A stretch of 64,000 bases of DNA from an uncultured Clostridia bacterium (GCA_934636105.1 CAKTZR010000014.1:1-64000); one strand, 5' to 3'; shown: positions 23,347-33,018, counted from the first letter of the stretch. Made by a program: numbers and translations. The notes: a model not told the origin generated them from the sequence alone.

Positions 23347-25059
23347 ATGGAGCCGATCATTTCCTTCCGGGATTTCAGCTTTCAATACCGGGCGCAGAAG
23401 GAGCCGACCGTCAGGCACATCAATCTGGATATCAGACCGGGGGAGCGGGTGCTGATTGCGGGGCCATCCGGCAGCGGCAAGAGCACGCTGGGCAACTGCA
23501 TCAACGGGCTGATTCCGTTCAGCTATCCGGGCGAGGTCGGCGGCAGTTTGGTGGTGGACGGCGTGAATGCGCCGCAGAGCAGCATCTTTGAGCTTTCCGC
23601 GCATGTCGGCACGGTTTTGCAGGACCCGGACGGCCAATTCATCGGCCTGACGGTTGCGGAGGATATCGCCTTTGCGCTGGAAAACAGCTGCACGCCGCAA
23701 AAGGAAATGCACGACATCACGCGCAGGGCCGCCGAGATGGTTCACATTGCGGATCATCTGGAATATGCGCCGCACGAGCTTTCCGGCGGGCAGAAGCAGC
23801 GGGTCAGTCTGGCGGGCGTGATGGTCGATCAGGTCAAGATTCTGCTGTTTGACGAGCCGCTGGCGAACCTCGACCCCGCGGCGGGCAAGCAGACGATGGA
23901 GCTGATTGACGACATTCAGCGGCAGACGGATACCACCGTGCTCATCATTGAGCATCGGCTGGAGGATGTGCTCTGGCGCAATGTGGACAGGATCATCCTC
24001 GTGGACGACGGCGAAATCGTTGCGGATATGAAGCCGGACGACCTGCTTTCCACCGATCTGCTGCAAAAAAACGGCATTCGCGAGCCACTGTATGTCACGG
24101 CTCTGCGCTATGCGGGCGTAGAGGTGACGGCGGCGAAGCATCCGGGGCATCTGCCGGATTTGAAGCTGGATGAAGCGGACAGGCAGCGGGTGCGCGACTG
24201 GTTTTTGGGCGCGCCGGAAGCGGAACAACCGGCGCAGAGGCCGCCGCTGCTGACGGTCAGCGACCTTTCTTTCGGCTACACGAAGGAAAAGCAGAACCTT
24301 GAACACATCAGCTTCGAGGTGCGCGAGGGCGAAATGCTGGCCATCGTCGGGCGAAACGGCGCGGGCAAATCGACGCTCTCCAAGCTGATCTGCGGATTTG
24401 AAACGCCGGACAGCGGCACGATCTGCTTAAACGGGCGCGACTTGAAGGACGACAGCATCCGCGAGCGCGCCGGGCAGATCGGCTATGTGATGCAGAACCC
24501 GAACCAGATGATTTCCAAGGTCATGATTTATGACGAGGTGGCGCTGGGGCTTTCGCGCTCCGGTTTGAGCGAAGCGGAGATTCGCCCAAAAGTGGAGGAG
24601 ACGCTCAAAATCTGCGGGCTGTATCCCTTCCGCAACTGGCCGATTTCCGCGCTCTCCTTCGGGCAGAAGAAGCGCGTGACCATCGCCAGTGTGCTTGCGA
24701 TGGGGCCGAAAATCATCATTCTGGACGAGCCGACCGCCGGGCAGGATTTCTTCCATTATACGGAGATCATGGAGTTTCTGCGCTCGCTCAACGCCCTCGG
24801 CGTGACCGTTATCATGATTACCCACGACATGCACCTGATGCTGGAATACACGACCCGCGCGCTGGTGTTCAGCGACGGGCGTTTGATTGCGGACGCCGCG
24901 CCCGCCGCCGTGCTCTGCGACAGCGGGTTGGTGGAGCGCGCCGCGCTCAAGGAGACGAGCCTGTTTGCGCTGGCCTCCCTGTGCGGCGTGGACGAACCGG
25001 TGCGCTTTGTGGAGCGCTTTATTGAAACCGACAGGGAGGTGCGCAGCCGTGGCCGCTAA
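23347..25059 (+). CDS. ECF transporter double ATPase (EcfA fusion, YkoD-like)
   Basis: This 570-residue protein has two complete ABC domains in tandem. Domain 1 has Walker A GPSGSGKST (about 39-47), signature LSGGQKQR and Walker B ILLFDEP. Domain 2 has GRNGAGKST (about 335), a variant signature LSFGQKKR and IIILDEPTAGQD. The two halves replace EcfA1 and EcfA2 and hydrolyse ATP to drive vitamin-type uptake with EcfT and an S component. The start is supported by CAGGAGGG. The T gene overlaps its end by 11 bp. Confidence 0.92.
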   Translation: MEPIISFRDFSFQYRAQKEPTVRHINLDIRPGERVLIAGPSGSGKSTLGNCINGLIPFSYPGEVGGSLVVDGVNAPQSSIFELSAHVGTVLQDPDGQFIGLTVAEDIAFALENSCTPQKEMHDITRRAAEMVHIADHLEYAPHELSGGQKQRVSLAGVMVDQVKILLFDEPLANLDPAAGKQTMELIDDIQRQTDTTVLIIEHRLEDVLWRNVDRIILVDDGEIVADMKPDDLLSTDLLQKNGIREPLYVTALRYAGVEVTAAKHPGHLPDLKLDEADRQRVRDWFLGAPEAEQPAQRPPLLTVSDLSFGYTKEKQNLEHISFEVREGEMLAIVGRNGAGKSTLSKLICGFETPDSGTICLNGRDLKDDSIRERAGQIGYVMQNPNQMISKVMIYDEVALGLSRSGLSEAEIRPKVEETLKICGLYPFRNWPISALSFGQKKRVTIASVLAMGPKIIILDEPTAGQDFFHYTEIMEFLRSLNALGVTVIMITHDMHLMLEYTTRALVFSDGRLIADAAPAAVLCDSGLVERAALKETSLFALASLCGVDEPVRFVERFIETDREVRSRGR

Positions 25060-25891
25060 AACCGTTCTGAATTATCTGCCGCGCAAGAGCGTCGTTCACG
25101 AACTGACGGGCACGACCAAGCTGGTGTTCTTCCTGCTGTTCACCTTTGCCAGCATGATGACCTATGACACGCGCGTGCTGCTGGCGCTGCTGCTGGTGAG
25201 CGTGGGCATTTTCCGCCTGAGCAAAATCCACTTCCGCGAAGTGCGGTTCATGATGACCTTCACGCTCGTGTTTCTGGTGCTCAACAACCTGTTCATCTTC
25301 CTGTTCAATCCGGATCAGGGAACGGCGCTCTACGGCACGCGGCATGTGCTCGGCCATCTGTTCTGGCGATACGACGTGACGCAGGAGCAGCTGTTCTACA
25401 TGCTGAACATCTCGCTCAAGTATTTCGTGTCGCTGCCGATTGCGATTCTGTTCATCTCTGCGACGAACCCCAGCGAGTTTGCCGCCAGCCTGAGCAGCAT
25501 CGGCGTGAGCTATCGCGTAGGCTATTCCGTCGCGCTGGCGCTGCGCTATATCCCGGATATTCAGCGGGATTATCACGCCATCAGCCAGGCCCAGCAGGCG
25601 CGCGGCATCGAGCTGGGCAAGAAAGAAAAGCTGCTGATGCGGCTGAAAAACTCCGTCAACATCCTGCTGCCGCTGATTCTGTCCAGCTTGCAACGCATCG
25701 ACGTGATTTCCAGCGCGATGGAGCTGCGCGGCTTCGGCAAGGACAAAAAGAAGCGCACGTGGTACATGAAGCGCCCGATGAAGCGAAACGATTACCTTGC
25801 GATTGCTTTCGGCGTGCTGCTGCTGGCGTTCAGCCTCGGCATGATTGCGGTGAACGGTGGACGGTTCTGGAATCCGTTTGTGACGAATTAA
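25049..25891 (+). CDS. ecfT: ECF transporter transmembrane component (EcfT/CbiQ family)
   Basis: This 280-residue membrane protein has about six helices and the two coupling-helix motifs of the family, QARGIELG and MELRGFGKDKKKR (the second reads LRG instead of ARG). It links the ATPases to the S component. I use the GTG at 25049, nine bases after GGGAGG. Longer readings upstream only translate the ATPase gene in another frame. It ends the operon before a strong terminator. Confidence 0.9.
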   Translation: MAAKTVLNYLPRKSVVHELTGTTKLVFFLLFTFASMMTYDTRVLLALLLVSVGIFRLSKIHFREVRFMMTFTLVFLVLNNLFIFLFNPDQGTALYGTRHVLGHLFWRYDVTQEQLFYMLNISLKYFVSLPIAILFISATNPSEFAASLSSIGVSYRVGYSVALALRYIPDIQRDYHAISQAQQARGIELGKKEKLLMRLKNSVNILLPLILSSLQRIDVISSAMELRGFGKDKKKRTWYMKRPMKRNDYLAIAFGVLLLAFSLGMIAVNGGRFWNPFVTN

Positions 25892-25905
25892 GTGAAAAGA
25901 CGAGG

Positions 25906-25943
25906 ATGCCCTCCGGAGCAGCGAAGCTTCGGAGGGCATTTTG
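25906..25943 (+). terminator. Terminator of the ECF operon
   Basis: Arms ATGCCCTCCG and CGGAGGGCAT pair perfectly and are followed by TTTT. Confidence 0.8.
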
Positions 25944-26086
25944 CCATCCGAACGGGTTTTGTGAAATTCAGCGGCGTTTTTCATGCTGCCGCCACAGAAT
26001 GTGTCTTTCTTTTCCCGGCGGGTTCAAAATTCTGACAAAAGCAGGCGGTACAATAACGTCATCAAATGAAGGAGATGAATCCCGCA

Positions 26087-27571
26087 ATGAAAAAGACGAT
26101 TGCTTGGATTTTGGCTTTGGCAATGCTTTCCACCAGCGCGATGGCGCTTGCAGAGAATACGCCCCCGCAGATGCCGCAGGGTGAAAACGGACAGCCTCCG
26201 GAAATGCCGGATGGACAGAAGCCCGGCAATCCGCCGGATGGCGGCATGGGCGGCCCGGGAGGTCCCGGCGGGCAGAGCAGCAAGCCGGAAAGCTATGACG
26301 CGGTGACGACTGTCTCCGAAGACACGGAGATTTCCGGCGAGACGATTGAATCCACGGGCAAGGACAAAAACACGCTGCTCGTGACGGGCGGCACGGCGAC
26401 GGTGACGGATTCGACCATCACCCGCGATTCTGATGAGAGCACGGGCGGCGACAGCTCCAGCTTCTACGGCGTGGGCGCGGCGGTGCTGACCACCGGCGGC
26501 ACGGTTTCCATTTCGGACAGCACCATCACCACCGACGCGAAAGGCGGTGCGGGCGTGTTCGCTTACGGCGACGGCGTGGCGATGGTGAGCAATACGACCA
26601 TCGCCACCACGCAGGACACATCCGGCGGCATTCACGTCGCTGGCGGCGGCACGCTCTACGCCAAGGATTTGACCGTGACGACGAAGGGCGAATCCTCCGC
26701 GGCGATCCGTTCCGACCGCGGCAGCGGCACGATGGTCGTGGATGGCGGCACGTATGTTTCCGAGGGCGTGGGTTCTCCGGCCGTGTATGTGACGGCGGAT
26801 ATCACGATTCACGAAGCGTCGCTGGCGGCGACCGGATCGGAGGCGCTGTGCCTGGAGGGCTTGAATTCCGTCAGAATGTATGACTGCGACCTGACTGGCA
26901 ACATGGCCGATCTCGATCAGAACGACAACACCTGGACGGTCATCCTCTACCAGAGCATGTCCGGCGATTCCGAAGTCGGCGAGGGCCGCTTTGAGATGGA
27001 GGGCGGTTCGCTCGTTTCCGGCAACGGCGGCATCTTCTACACCACCAACACGGAAAGCGAGTTTGTGCTTTCGAACGTGGAGATTTCCGCTGACAACAGC
27101 GAATACTTCCTGCGCTGCACGGGCAACGCCAATCAGCGCGGCTGGGGTCAATCCGGCGCGAACGGCGCGGACTGCACCTTCACGGCGATCCATCAGCAGA
27201 TGGACGGCGACGTGATTTGGGACAGCATCTCCAATCTTGACCTGTATGTGACGCAGGGGAGCGTGCTCACCGGCGTGGTGATCGATGATGAATCCTGCGC
27301 GGGCAACGGCGGCGACGGCACGGCGAACGTGACGATCGACAAGGATTCCAAGTGGGTTGTGGCTGGCGACAGCACGTTGACCAACCTCGCCTGTGAGGGC
27401 GAAATCGTGGATGAAGCGGGCAACGCGGTGAGCATCGTCGGCACGGACGGCACGACCTATGTGCAGGGCGACAGCGCATACACCGTCACCGTCAGCAATT
27501 ACGCCGAGACCTGCAACCTCTCCGGCGCGGGCGAAATCACCGGCTGGGACGCTTCCGCGATGCCGATGTAA
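26087..27571 (+). CDS. Secreted beta-helix-like surface protein (carbohydrate-binding-domain-type family), function unknown
   Basis: The protein is 494 residues. A signal peptide (MALAEN) is followed by a Pro/Gly/Gln-rich linker (about 25-70). The body has short repeated beta turns rich in Gly, Thr and Asp, with family signatures SSFYGVGAAVLTTGGT, AAIRSDRGSGTMVVDGGTY, GSPAVYVTADITI and ILYQSMSGDSEVGEG. It looks like a right-handed beta-helix found in many Firmicutes surface proteins with no assigned activity. The ATG at 26087 is used because the signal peptide starts there. No wall-sorting LPxTG is seen. Confidence 0.7.
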   Translation: MKKTIAWILALAMLSTSAMALAENTPPQMPQGENGQPPEMPDGQKPGNPPDGGMGGPGGPGGQSSKPESYDAVTTVSEDTEISGETIESTGKDKNTLLVTGGTATVTDSTITRDSDESTGGDSSSFYGVGAAVLTTGGTVSISDSTITTDAKGGAGVFAYGDGVAMVSNTTIATTQDTSGGIHVAGGGTLYAKDLTVTTKGESSAAIRSDRGSGTMVVDGGTYVSEGVGSPAVYVTADITIHEASLAATGSEALCLEGLNSVRMYDCDLTGNMADLDQNDNTWTVILYQSMSGDSEVGEGRFEMEGGSLVSGNGGIFYTTNTESEFVLSNVEISADNSEYFLRCTGNANQRGWGQSGANGADCTFTAIHQQMDGDVIWDSISNLDLYVTQGSVLTGVVIDDESCAGNGGDGTANVTIDKDSKWVVAGDSTLTNLACEGEIVDEAGNAVSIVGTDGTTYVQGDSAYTVTVSNYAETCNLSGAGEITGWDASAMPM

Positions 27572-27645
27572 GATCTCCTTATTTACCGAAACAGCAATAA
27601 CGCTGATGACATAGATTTCTTCATGGACTTTCTCTCTCCAAATCA

Positions 27646-27675
27646 AAGGGCGGCTTCTTCGCGGGGCCGCCTTTT
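27646..27675 (+). terminator. Probable terminator of the beta-helix gene
   Basis: Arms AAGGGCGGC and GCCGCCTT (one bulge) are followed by TTTT, about 75 bp after the stop. Confidence 0.6.
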
Positions 27676-27690
27676 GCATGCGAAAAACCC

Positions 27691-27743
27691 TTGACATTCC
27701 CTGATGAACGTGCTAAACTACAATCTAGTTTTCAATACTAGAT
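27691..27743 (+). promoter_or_regulatory. Promoter with downstream operator-like dyad (hemolysin III gene)
   Basis: TTGACA (27691-27696), a 17-bp spacer and TAAACT (27714-27719) form a good promoter. Just downstream, ATCTAGT-7 bp-ACTAGAT (27723-27743) is a perfect 7+7 inverted repeat covering the likely transcription start, which suggests repression. Confidence 0.7.
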
Positions 27744-27768
27744 GATGTACCCGAAGGAGGGACGTGTG

Positions 27769-28440
27769 ATGACGCGCACCAAGCTGCAGGATCGCGAAAT
27801 GCCGGTTTATACGAAAAAGGAAGAACTGTTTAACATGATTAGTCACATCATCGGCGGGGTGGTGGGGATTGCGGGCATGGTGCTGTGCATCATCTTTTCC
27901 GCGCTGCATCATAACGGCTATGGACTGGCCGGCTCGATCGTCTTCGGCGTGTCGATGATTCTGCTGTATACGATGTCCAGCATCTATCACGGGCTCAAGC
28001 CCGGCATGGGCAAGCGCGTCATGCAGGTGCTCGACCACTGCACGATCTATGTGCTGATTGCGGGCACGTATACGCCGCTGCTGCTGAGCGCCATGCGGCC
28101 GATTGATCCGGTGGCGAGTTGGGTGCTGCTGGGCATTGTCTGGGCGCTGGCGGTGGTGGGTATTGCGTTCACGGCGATTGACCTCAACAAATACAAGGTC
28201 TTTTCGATGGTGTGCTATATGGCTATCGGCTGGTGCATCGTCTTCAAGCTGCCGCTGCTGATTCAGGCCATCGGCTGGGGCGGCTTCCTGCTGATTCTGG
28301 GCGGCGGGCTGCTGTATACCGTCGGCGCGGTGCTCTATGGCAAGGGCAAGACCAAGCCGTTCATGCACTGCGTGTTCCATGTGTTTGTGATTCTGGGCAG
28401 CGTGTGCCACATTCTGGCAATTCTGCTGTTTGCGCTGTAA
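27769..28440 (+). CDS. Hemolysin III / PAQR-family membrane protein
   Basis: This 223-residue protein has seven hydrophobic helices of the YqfA/hemolysin III group. The metal-site motifs SSIYHGL (about 73), LDHCTIYVLIAGTYTP (about 92-107) and the C-terminal H..FH....H in FMHCVFHVFVILGSVCH are all conserved, matching the zinc ligands of PAQR hydrolase-like receptors. The bacterial role is unclear (membrane lipid homeostasis is suggested). The ATG at 27769 follows AAGGAGGG. Transcribed alone from the preceding promoter. Confidence 0.88.
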   Translation: MTRTKLQDREMPVYTKKEELFNMISHIIGGVVGIAGMVLCIIFSALHHNGYGLAGSIVFGVSMILLYTMSSIYHGLKPGMGKRVMQVLDHCTIYVLIAGTYTPLLLSAMRPIDPVASWVLLGIVWALAVVGIAFTAIDLNKYKVFSMVCYMAIGWCIVFKLPLLIQAIGWGGFLLILGGGLLYTVGAVLYGKGKTKPFMHCVFHVFVILGSVCHILAILLFAL

Positions 28441-28539
28441 CTCCTTCCGTCTGCCTTCGGCATCCAACCTTCGGCGTTTTTCATCGTCTGAATCCGCTAC
28501 AGGCGGCGACGATTTCAAACGTCCCTCTAAGAGGGAGGC
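28441..28539 (+). repeat. CTCCTTC-family repeat, long form B3
   Basis: It starts at the base after the hemolysin III stop codon with CTCCTTCCGTC, contains the nested hairpin and ends in CCCTC-TAA-GAGGG. It is the same element as B1 and B2 in the opposite orientation. Confidence 0.85.
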
Positions 28540-28753
28540 AGAAATAGAAAGCAAGCTGCATATTGAAAAGAAACTTTGTTGTGAGCTATGCTTGCAGCAG
28601 AGTTTCTTTTGATTTCTGGAAGAAACTCGCTGAAGGAGTAATGCGTCCGTACTTCTTTTTTTCTTCCAGCTTTTTTGAAAGAACGCGAAACGGTCTTTTG
28701 AATATAAAACACAAGTTTTGCGCAACTTGTGTAAAATTTTAGTAAAATGATGG

Positions 28754-28782
28754 TTGTGTTTGACAAAGTGAAGTGATATAAT
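28754..28782 (+). promoter_or_regulatory. Promoter of the iron/polyamine-type ABC operon
   Basis: TTGTGT at 28754-28759 and a perfect TATAAT at 28777-28782 are 17 bp apart, 60 bp before the start codon. The gap 28540-28750 is AT-rich and shows an AAGAAACT..AGTTTCTT pair (about 28568-28617), possibly a weak hairpin. Confidence 0.6.
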
Positions 28783-28841
28783 ATCCACAAAGGCAATGAG
28801 CGAACCATCCACTGCCTAAAACAAAAAGGAGGAAACTTTCC

Positions 28842-29849
28842 ATGAAAAAATTCCTTGCTGCCGCTTTGGCGTCTGTGATGCTCGTCGGCGGTGCGGCGCT
28901 GGCTGCGGCCGACGGCGAACTGAACATCTGCTCCCCGAACAGCGACGGCCTGCTTTCCATCATTCCGGTGTTTGAGGAGCAGACGGGTATCAAGGTCAAT
29001 GTCGAATCCATCGGCACGGGCGACTGCATGAAGCGCATCGAGAGCGAAATCGCGCAGGAATACAGCACCTTCGACCTGATGTACGGCGGCTCGCTGGCCA
29101 ACTACGTGGCCAACGCGGACCTGTTCCAGGATTATGTTTCCGATCAGGATCAGTATCTGATGGATGCGTATAAGAACACCCGCGGCTACTGCACCAACTA
29201 CACCATCGACGGTTCCGTGCTGCTGGTGAACACCGACATGCTCAAGGAAATGGGCATTGAGGTCAACGGCTACGCCGATCTGCTCCAGCCCGAGCTGGTG
29301 GGCAAGATCGCTTCCGCCGACCCGGCTTCTTCTTCCTCCGCGTTCTGCCAGCTGACCAACATGCTGCTCGCGATGGGCGGCTATGAGGACGACGCGGCCT
29401 GGCAGTATGTGCAGGATTTGTTCGTCGGCCAGCAGGTCGCCATCACCAGCGGTTCTTCCGCTGTGTATAAGGGCGTTTACAACGGCGAATACGCCGTCGG
29501 CCTGACCTATGAAGACCCCTGCGTCACCCTGATTAAGGACGGCGCGACCAACATTCAGGTCGTCTATCCGGTCGAGGGCACCGTGTTCCTGCCGGCGCAG
29601 ATTGGTATCGTGAAGAACGCGAAGAACGTCGAGAACGCCAAGGCGTTTGTCGATTTCATGCTCTCCGAGGATGCGCAGCGCTTCCTGGCGGAAAACACCA
29701 CCAGCCGCAACGTGCGCGAAGTTGAGTACAAGAACGACGTCATGACCCCGCTCGCCGACATCAAGCTCATCTATGAGGACAGCGATTACGTCATCGCCCA
29801 CACCTCCGAGCTGAAGGAAAAGGTTCAGGACATCATGATGGACATGTAA
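28842..29849 (+). CDS. ABC transporter binding protein, Fe(III)/polyamine/phosphonate type
   Basis: The protein is 335 residues with a signal peptide and no lipobox. It has the family 1/6-type two-lobe fold seen in AfuA/FutA/PhnS proteins: LNICSPNSDGLLSIIPVFEEQTGIK-like opening, SSSSAFCQLTNMLLAMGG and the hinge region VYPVEGTVFLPAQIGIVK. The usual iron-ligand tyrosine pair is not obvious, so iron, aminoethylphosphonate and polyamine all remain possible substrates. The start is supported by AAGGAGGAAA. The ATPase and fused permease follow. Confidence 0.85.
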   Translation: MKKFLAAALASVMLVGGAALAAADGELNICSPNSDGLLSIIPVFEEQTGIKVNVESIGTGDCMKRIESEIAQEYSTFDLMYGGSLANYVANADLFQDYVSDQDQYLMDAYKNTRGYCTNYTIDGSVLLVNTDMLKEMGIEVNGYADLLQPELVGKIASADPASSSSAFCQLTNMLLAMGGYEDDAAWQYVQDLFVGQQVAITSGSSAVYKGVYNGEYAVGLTYEDPCVTLIKDGATNIQVVYPVEGTVFLPAQIGIVKNAKNVENAKAFVDFMLSEDAQRFLAENTTSRNVREVEYKNDVMTPLADIKLIYEDSDYVIAHTSELKEKVQDIMMDM

Positions 29850-30011
29850 TTCCCACATGTCTTCCGGCGAGGGCGTCGGTCGTCAGGCCGCGCCTTCGCT
29901 TTTTTGTAAAAAGGAAACGATGAGGGATCACGTTTCCTTTTATCGGCCCGATGGCGCATGAGCCGAAGACCCGACTGAAACGGGAAAATAACGCGAAAGG
30001 AATCAACGGAT

Positions 30012-31103
30012 ATGAGCGTAGGCATTCACTTTGAGCACATCGTCAAGAAATACGGCGAGAACGTCATCATCCCCGACCTGAATCTGGATGTAAAGGAGGG
30101 CGAGTTCTTCACGCTGCTCGGTCCTTCCGGCTGCGGCAAAACGACCTTGCTGCGCATGGTCGCGGGCTTCAACTCCATCGAAGGCGGCACCATCGCTTTC
30201 AACGGCAAGGTCATCAACGATATCGCGCCGAACAAGCGCAACATCGGCATGGTTTTCCAGAATTACGCCGTCTTCCCGCACATGACCGTGCGCGAGAACG
30301 TCGCTTTCGGCCTTGAAAACCGCCATCTGCCCAAGAACGAAATCAAGCAGCGCGTCGATGAGATTCTGGAAACCGTGAAGATCACGCAGTATGCCGACCG
30401 CCTGCCGGAGCGCCTTTCCGGCGGCCAGCAGCAGCGCGTCGCGCTCGCCCGCGCTATCGTCATCAAGCCGGACGTGCTGCTGATGGATGAGCCGCTCTCC
30501 AACCTCGACGCGAAGCTGCGCATCGAGATGCGCAACGCCATCCGCCAGATTCAAAACAGCGTCGGCATTACGACGATTTACGTCACCCACGACCAGGAAG
30601 AAGCCATGGCTGTTTCCGACCGCATCGCGGTCATGTCCGGCGGCGTGATTCAGCACGTCTCCACGCCCAAGAGCATCTATCAGCGTCCGGCCAATCAGTT
30701 CGTCGCGAACTTCATCGGCCGCAGCAACACGCTCAAGGCGCGTTACGCGCAGGGCGCGCTGCACTTCGGCAACGGCTATGTGATGCCGTATGACAACTGC
30801 GGCAGCGTGCCGGCGGAAGATGTGCTGGTTGCGGTTCGCCCGGAGGAGTTTGTGCTTGCGGCGGACGGCCAGCAGGGCATTGACGCGACGGTTACGTCCA
30901 GCGTGTTCCTCGGGCTGAATACGACGTACTTCGTCGAGCTGTACGACGGCACGAACGCCGAAATCGTGGAGGAAAGTTCGATTTCCAGCATCATTCCCAA
31001 CGGCACGAAGGTCAAGCTGACCCTCAAGCAGGATAAGATCAACGTCTTCACCGCAGACGGCCAGACCAACCTGACGAAAGGGGTTGTGAACGATGTCCGC
31101 TAA
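30012..31103 (+). CDS. ABC transporter ATPase (FbpC/PotA type)
   Basis: This 363-residue ATPase has Walker A GPSGCGKTT (about 37-45), Q-loop VFQNYAVFPHM, signature LSGGQQQRVALARA, Walker B VLLMDEPLSNLD and the H-loop THDQEEA. A C-terminal TOBE regulatory domain follows (about 280-360). It energises the importer encoded with it. Its end overlaps the permease start by 11 bp. The start follows AAAGGAATC. Confidence 0.93.
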   Translation: MSVGIHFEHIVKKYGENVIIPDLNLDVKEGEFFTLLGPSGCGKTTLLRMVAGFNSIEGGTIAFNGKVINDIAPNKRNIGMVFQNYAVFPHMTVRENVAFGLENRHLPKNEIKQRVDEILETVKITQYADRLPERLSGGQQQRVALARAIVIKPDVLLMDEPLSNLDAKLRIEMRNAIRQIQNSVGITTIYVTHDQEEAMAVSDRIAVMSGGVIQHVSTPKSIYQRPANQFVANFIGRSNTLKARYAQGALHFGNGYVMPYDNCGSVPAEDVLVAVRPEEFVLAADGQQGIDATVTSSVFLGLNTTYFVELYDGTNAEIVEESSISSIIPNGTKVKLTLKQDKINVFTADGQTNLTKGVVNDVR

Positions 31104-32757
31104 AGCGCCCCGCAAAAAGATTCGCTGGGATCTGTGGATGATCGTCACCGTCGCCGTCAGCATCTTCTACATGCTGTTCCTGCTCTATCCGCTCATCAGC
31201 ATGCTCAGCAAGAGCGTCATCGGCGAGGATGGCGGCTTCACCTGGCAGTATTTCGCCAAGGTGTTTCAGAAGAAGTATTATCAGCGCGCGATCTGGGGCA
31301 GTCTCAAGATTTCCGCGACCGTGACGCTGATTGCCGTGCTGCTGGCCACGCCGCTGGCCTATATCATGTCCACGGTGAAGATTCGCTTCGCCAGCGCGCT
31401 GCAAATCCTGATTCTCGTCAGCTCGATGAGCGCACCGTTCATCGGCGCATACGCGTGGATTATGCTCTGCGGCCGCAACGGAACCATCACCAATTTCCTG
31501 CTGAATACATTTGGCATCAAGCTCGGCGATATTTACGGCTTCAAGGGCTGCGTCATCGTCATGAGTTTGCAGCTGTATTCGCTGGTGTTCATGTTTGTCT
31601 CCGGCGCGTTTAAGAACATGGATAACTCGCTGATCGAAGCGAGCGAGAGCCTCGGCTGCTCCGGCATCCGCAAGATTTTCAAAGTCGTGCTGCCGCTGAT
31701 TCTGCCGACGCTGCTTTCCGGCGCGCTGATGGTATTCATGCGCACGTTCGCCGACTACGGCACACCGATGCTCATCGGCGAAAACTATAACACCCTGCCG
31801 GTCGTCGTCTACAAGGAGTTCCTTTCCGAAATCGGTTCGAGCGACGGCATGGCCGCGGCGATTTCCATCATCGCGATTGTCATCACGACGGCGGTCTTCC
31901 TGCTGCAAAAGTACATCGCCAACCGCAAGGTGTTCTCCATGAGCGCGCTGCATCCCGTCGAGCCGAAGAAGCTCCACGGCGTGAAGAACGTGCTCGCGCA
32001 CGCGTACTGCTACATTCTGGTCGGTCTGGCCATTATGCCGCAGTGCTACGTCATTTATTCCTCCTTCCGCAACACGAGCGGCAAGCTCTACACCGAGGGC
32101 TTCGGTCTGGGCAGCTACAAGGAAGCGTTTGCCACCGTCGGCAGCTCCATCGTGCATACCTACGCGCTGGCGTTCGCGGCGATTTTCGTAATCGTGCTGG
32201 TGTCGCTGTTCGTCTCCTATGTGGTGGTGCGCCGCCGCAATGTGTTCAACGCGGCGATCGACGTGGTTTCCATGTTCCCGGAGACGGTCATGGGTTCCAT
32301 CCTCGGTATTGCGCTGCTGACTACGTTCAACAAGAAGCCGCTGCTGCTGACGGGCGGCGCATTTATCATGATTCTGTCGTATACCATCCGCCGTATGCCG
32401 TATACGATCCGCTCTTCCTCGGCGATTCTGCGCAACATTTCGCCCAGCATCGAGGAGGCTTCCATCAACCTCGGCGCGTCGGATTTCAAGACCTTCTTCA
32501 AGGTCACCGTGCCGATGATGATGTCAGGCGTCATTTCGGGCGCGATTCTCTCGTGGATCATGATTATCACGGAGCTGTCCACCTCCATCATCCTCTACAC
32601 GAGCAAGACCAAGACGATGACGCTGGAAATCTATTCCCAGATCATCCGCGGCAACGACGGCGTGGCTTCGGCCATTTCCGCCATCCTGACGTTCTCCACG
32701 ATCATCGCGCTGGCGGTGTTCTTCAAGGTGAGCGGCAAGAAAGAAATTACGATGTAA
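31093..32757 (+). CDS. ABC transporter permease, fused two-domain (FbpB type)
   Basis: This 554-residue protein holds two six-helix permease units in one chain. The coupling loops are SLIEASESLGCSGIRK in the first half and SIEEASINLGASDFKT in the second. This fused form is typical of Fe(III), phosphonate and thiamine importers. It is translationally coupled to the ATPase gene and followed by a strong terminator, closing a binding-protein/ATPase/permease operon. Confidence 0.92.
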   Translation: MSAKAPRKKIRWDLWMIVTVAVSIFYMLFLLYPLISMLSKSVIGEDGGFTWQYFAKVFQKKYYQRAIWGSLKISATVTLIAVLLATPLAYIMSTVKIRFASALQILILVSSMSAPFIGAYAWIMLCGRNGTITNFLLNTFGIKLGDIYGFKGCVIVMSLQLYSLVFMFVSGAFKNMDNSLIEASESLGCSGIRKIFKVVLPLILPTLLSGALMVFMRTFADYGTPMLIGENYNTLPVVVYKEFLSEIGSSDGMAAAISIIAIVITTAVFLLQKYIANRKVFSMSALHPVEPKKLHGVKNVLAHAYCYILVGLAIMPQCYVIYSSFRNTSGKLYTEGFGLGSYKEAFATVGSSIVHTYALAFAAIFVIVLVSLFVSYVVVRRRNVFNAAIDVVSMFPETVMGSILGIALLTTFNKKPLLLTGGAFIMILSYTIRRMPYTIRSSSAILRNISPSIEEASINLGASDFKTFFKVTVPMMMSGVISGAILSWIMIITELSTSIILYTSKTKTMTLEIYSQIIRGNDGVASAISAILTFSTIIALAVFFKVSGKKEITM

Positions 32758-32773
32758 GACGCGTTTGCATCGG

Positions 32774-32800
32774 CCTCCCTCGCAAGAGGGAGGTTTTTTT
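32774..32800 (+). terminator. Terminator of the ABC operon
   Basis: CCTCCCTC-GCAA-GAGGGAGG is followed by seven T residues. The stem matches the CCCTC/GAGGG arm of the CTCCTTC repeats, so it may derive from one. Confidence 0.9.
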
Positions 32801-32802
32801 GA

Positions 32803-32855
32803 CTCCTTCAGTCACAGCTTCGCTGTGCCAGCTCCCTCCAAGAGGGAGCCTTTAT
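32803..32855 (+). repeat. CTCCTTC-family repeat, short form C2, with a partial copy after it
   Basis: It shows CTCCTTCAGTC, hairpin ACAGC-TTC-GCTGT and CTCCCTC-CAA-GAGGGAG with a TTTAT tail. A partial reversed end (GGTTGGCACAAC..GACTGAAGG) lies at 32871-32898. Confidence 0.8.
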
Positions 32856-32940
32856 TTTTATGCCGACGAGGGTTGGCACAACGAAGTGAGACTGAAGGCG
32901 TTTAACCCCAAACTTATATATCCAATAAGTGAAAATGTAT

Positions 32941-32969
32941 TTGAAATAACACTTTGCATTGCGGATAAT
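32941..32969 (+). promoter_or_regulatory. Promoter of the TctC-like/two-component genes
   Basis: TTGAAA (32941-32946) and GATAAT (32964-32969) are spaced 17 bp apart, 50 bp before the first start codon. Confidence 0.65.
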
Positions 32970-33018
32970 AAATTGTGGAGAGAAACTGAAAAAAAGATGT
33001 GAATTTTGGGATGAATGA

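Noticed and set aside
28760..28782. TTGACA with TATAAT at 28777
   Set aside because: The spacer is only 11 bp; TTGTGT at 28754 with a 17-bp spacer is preferred.
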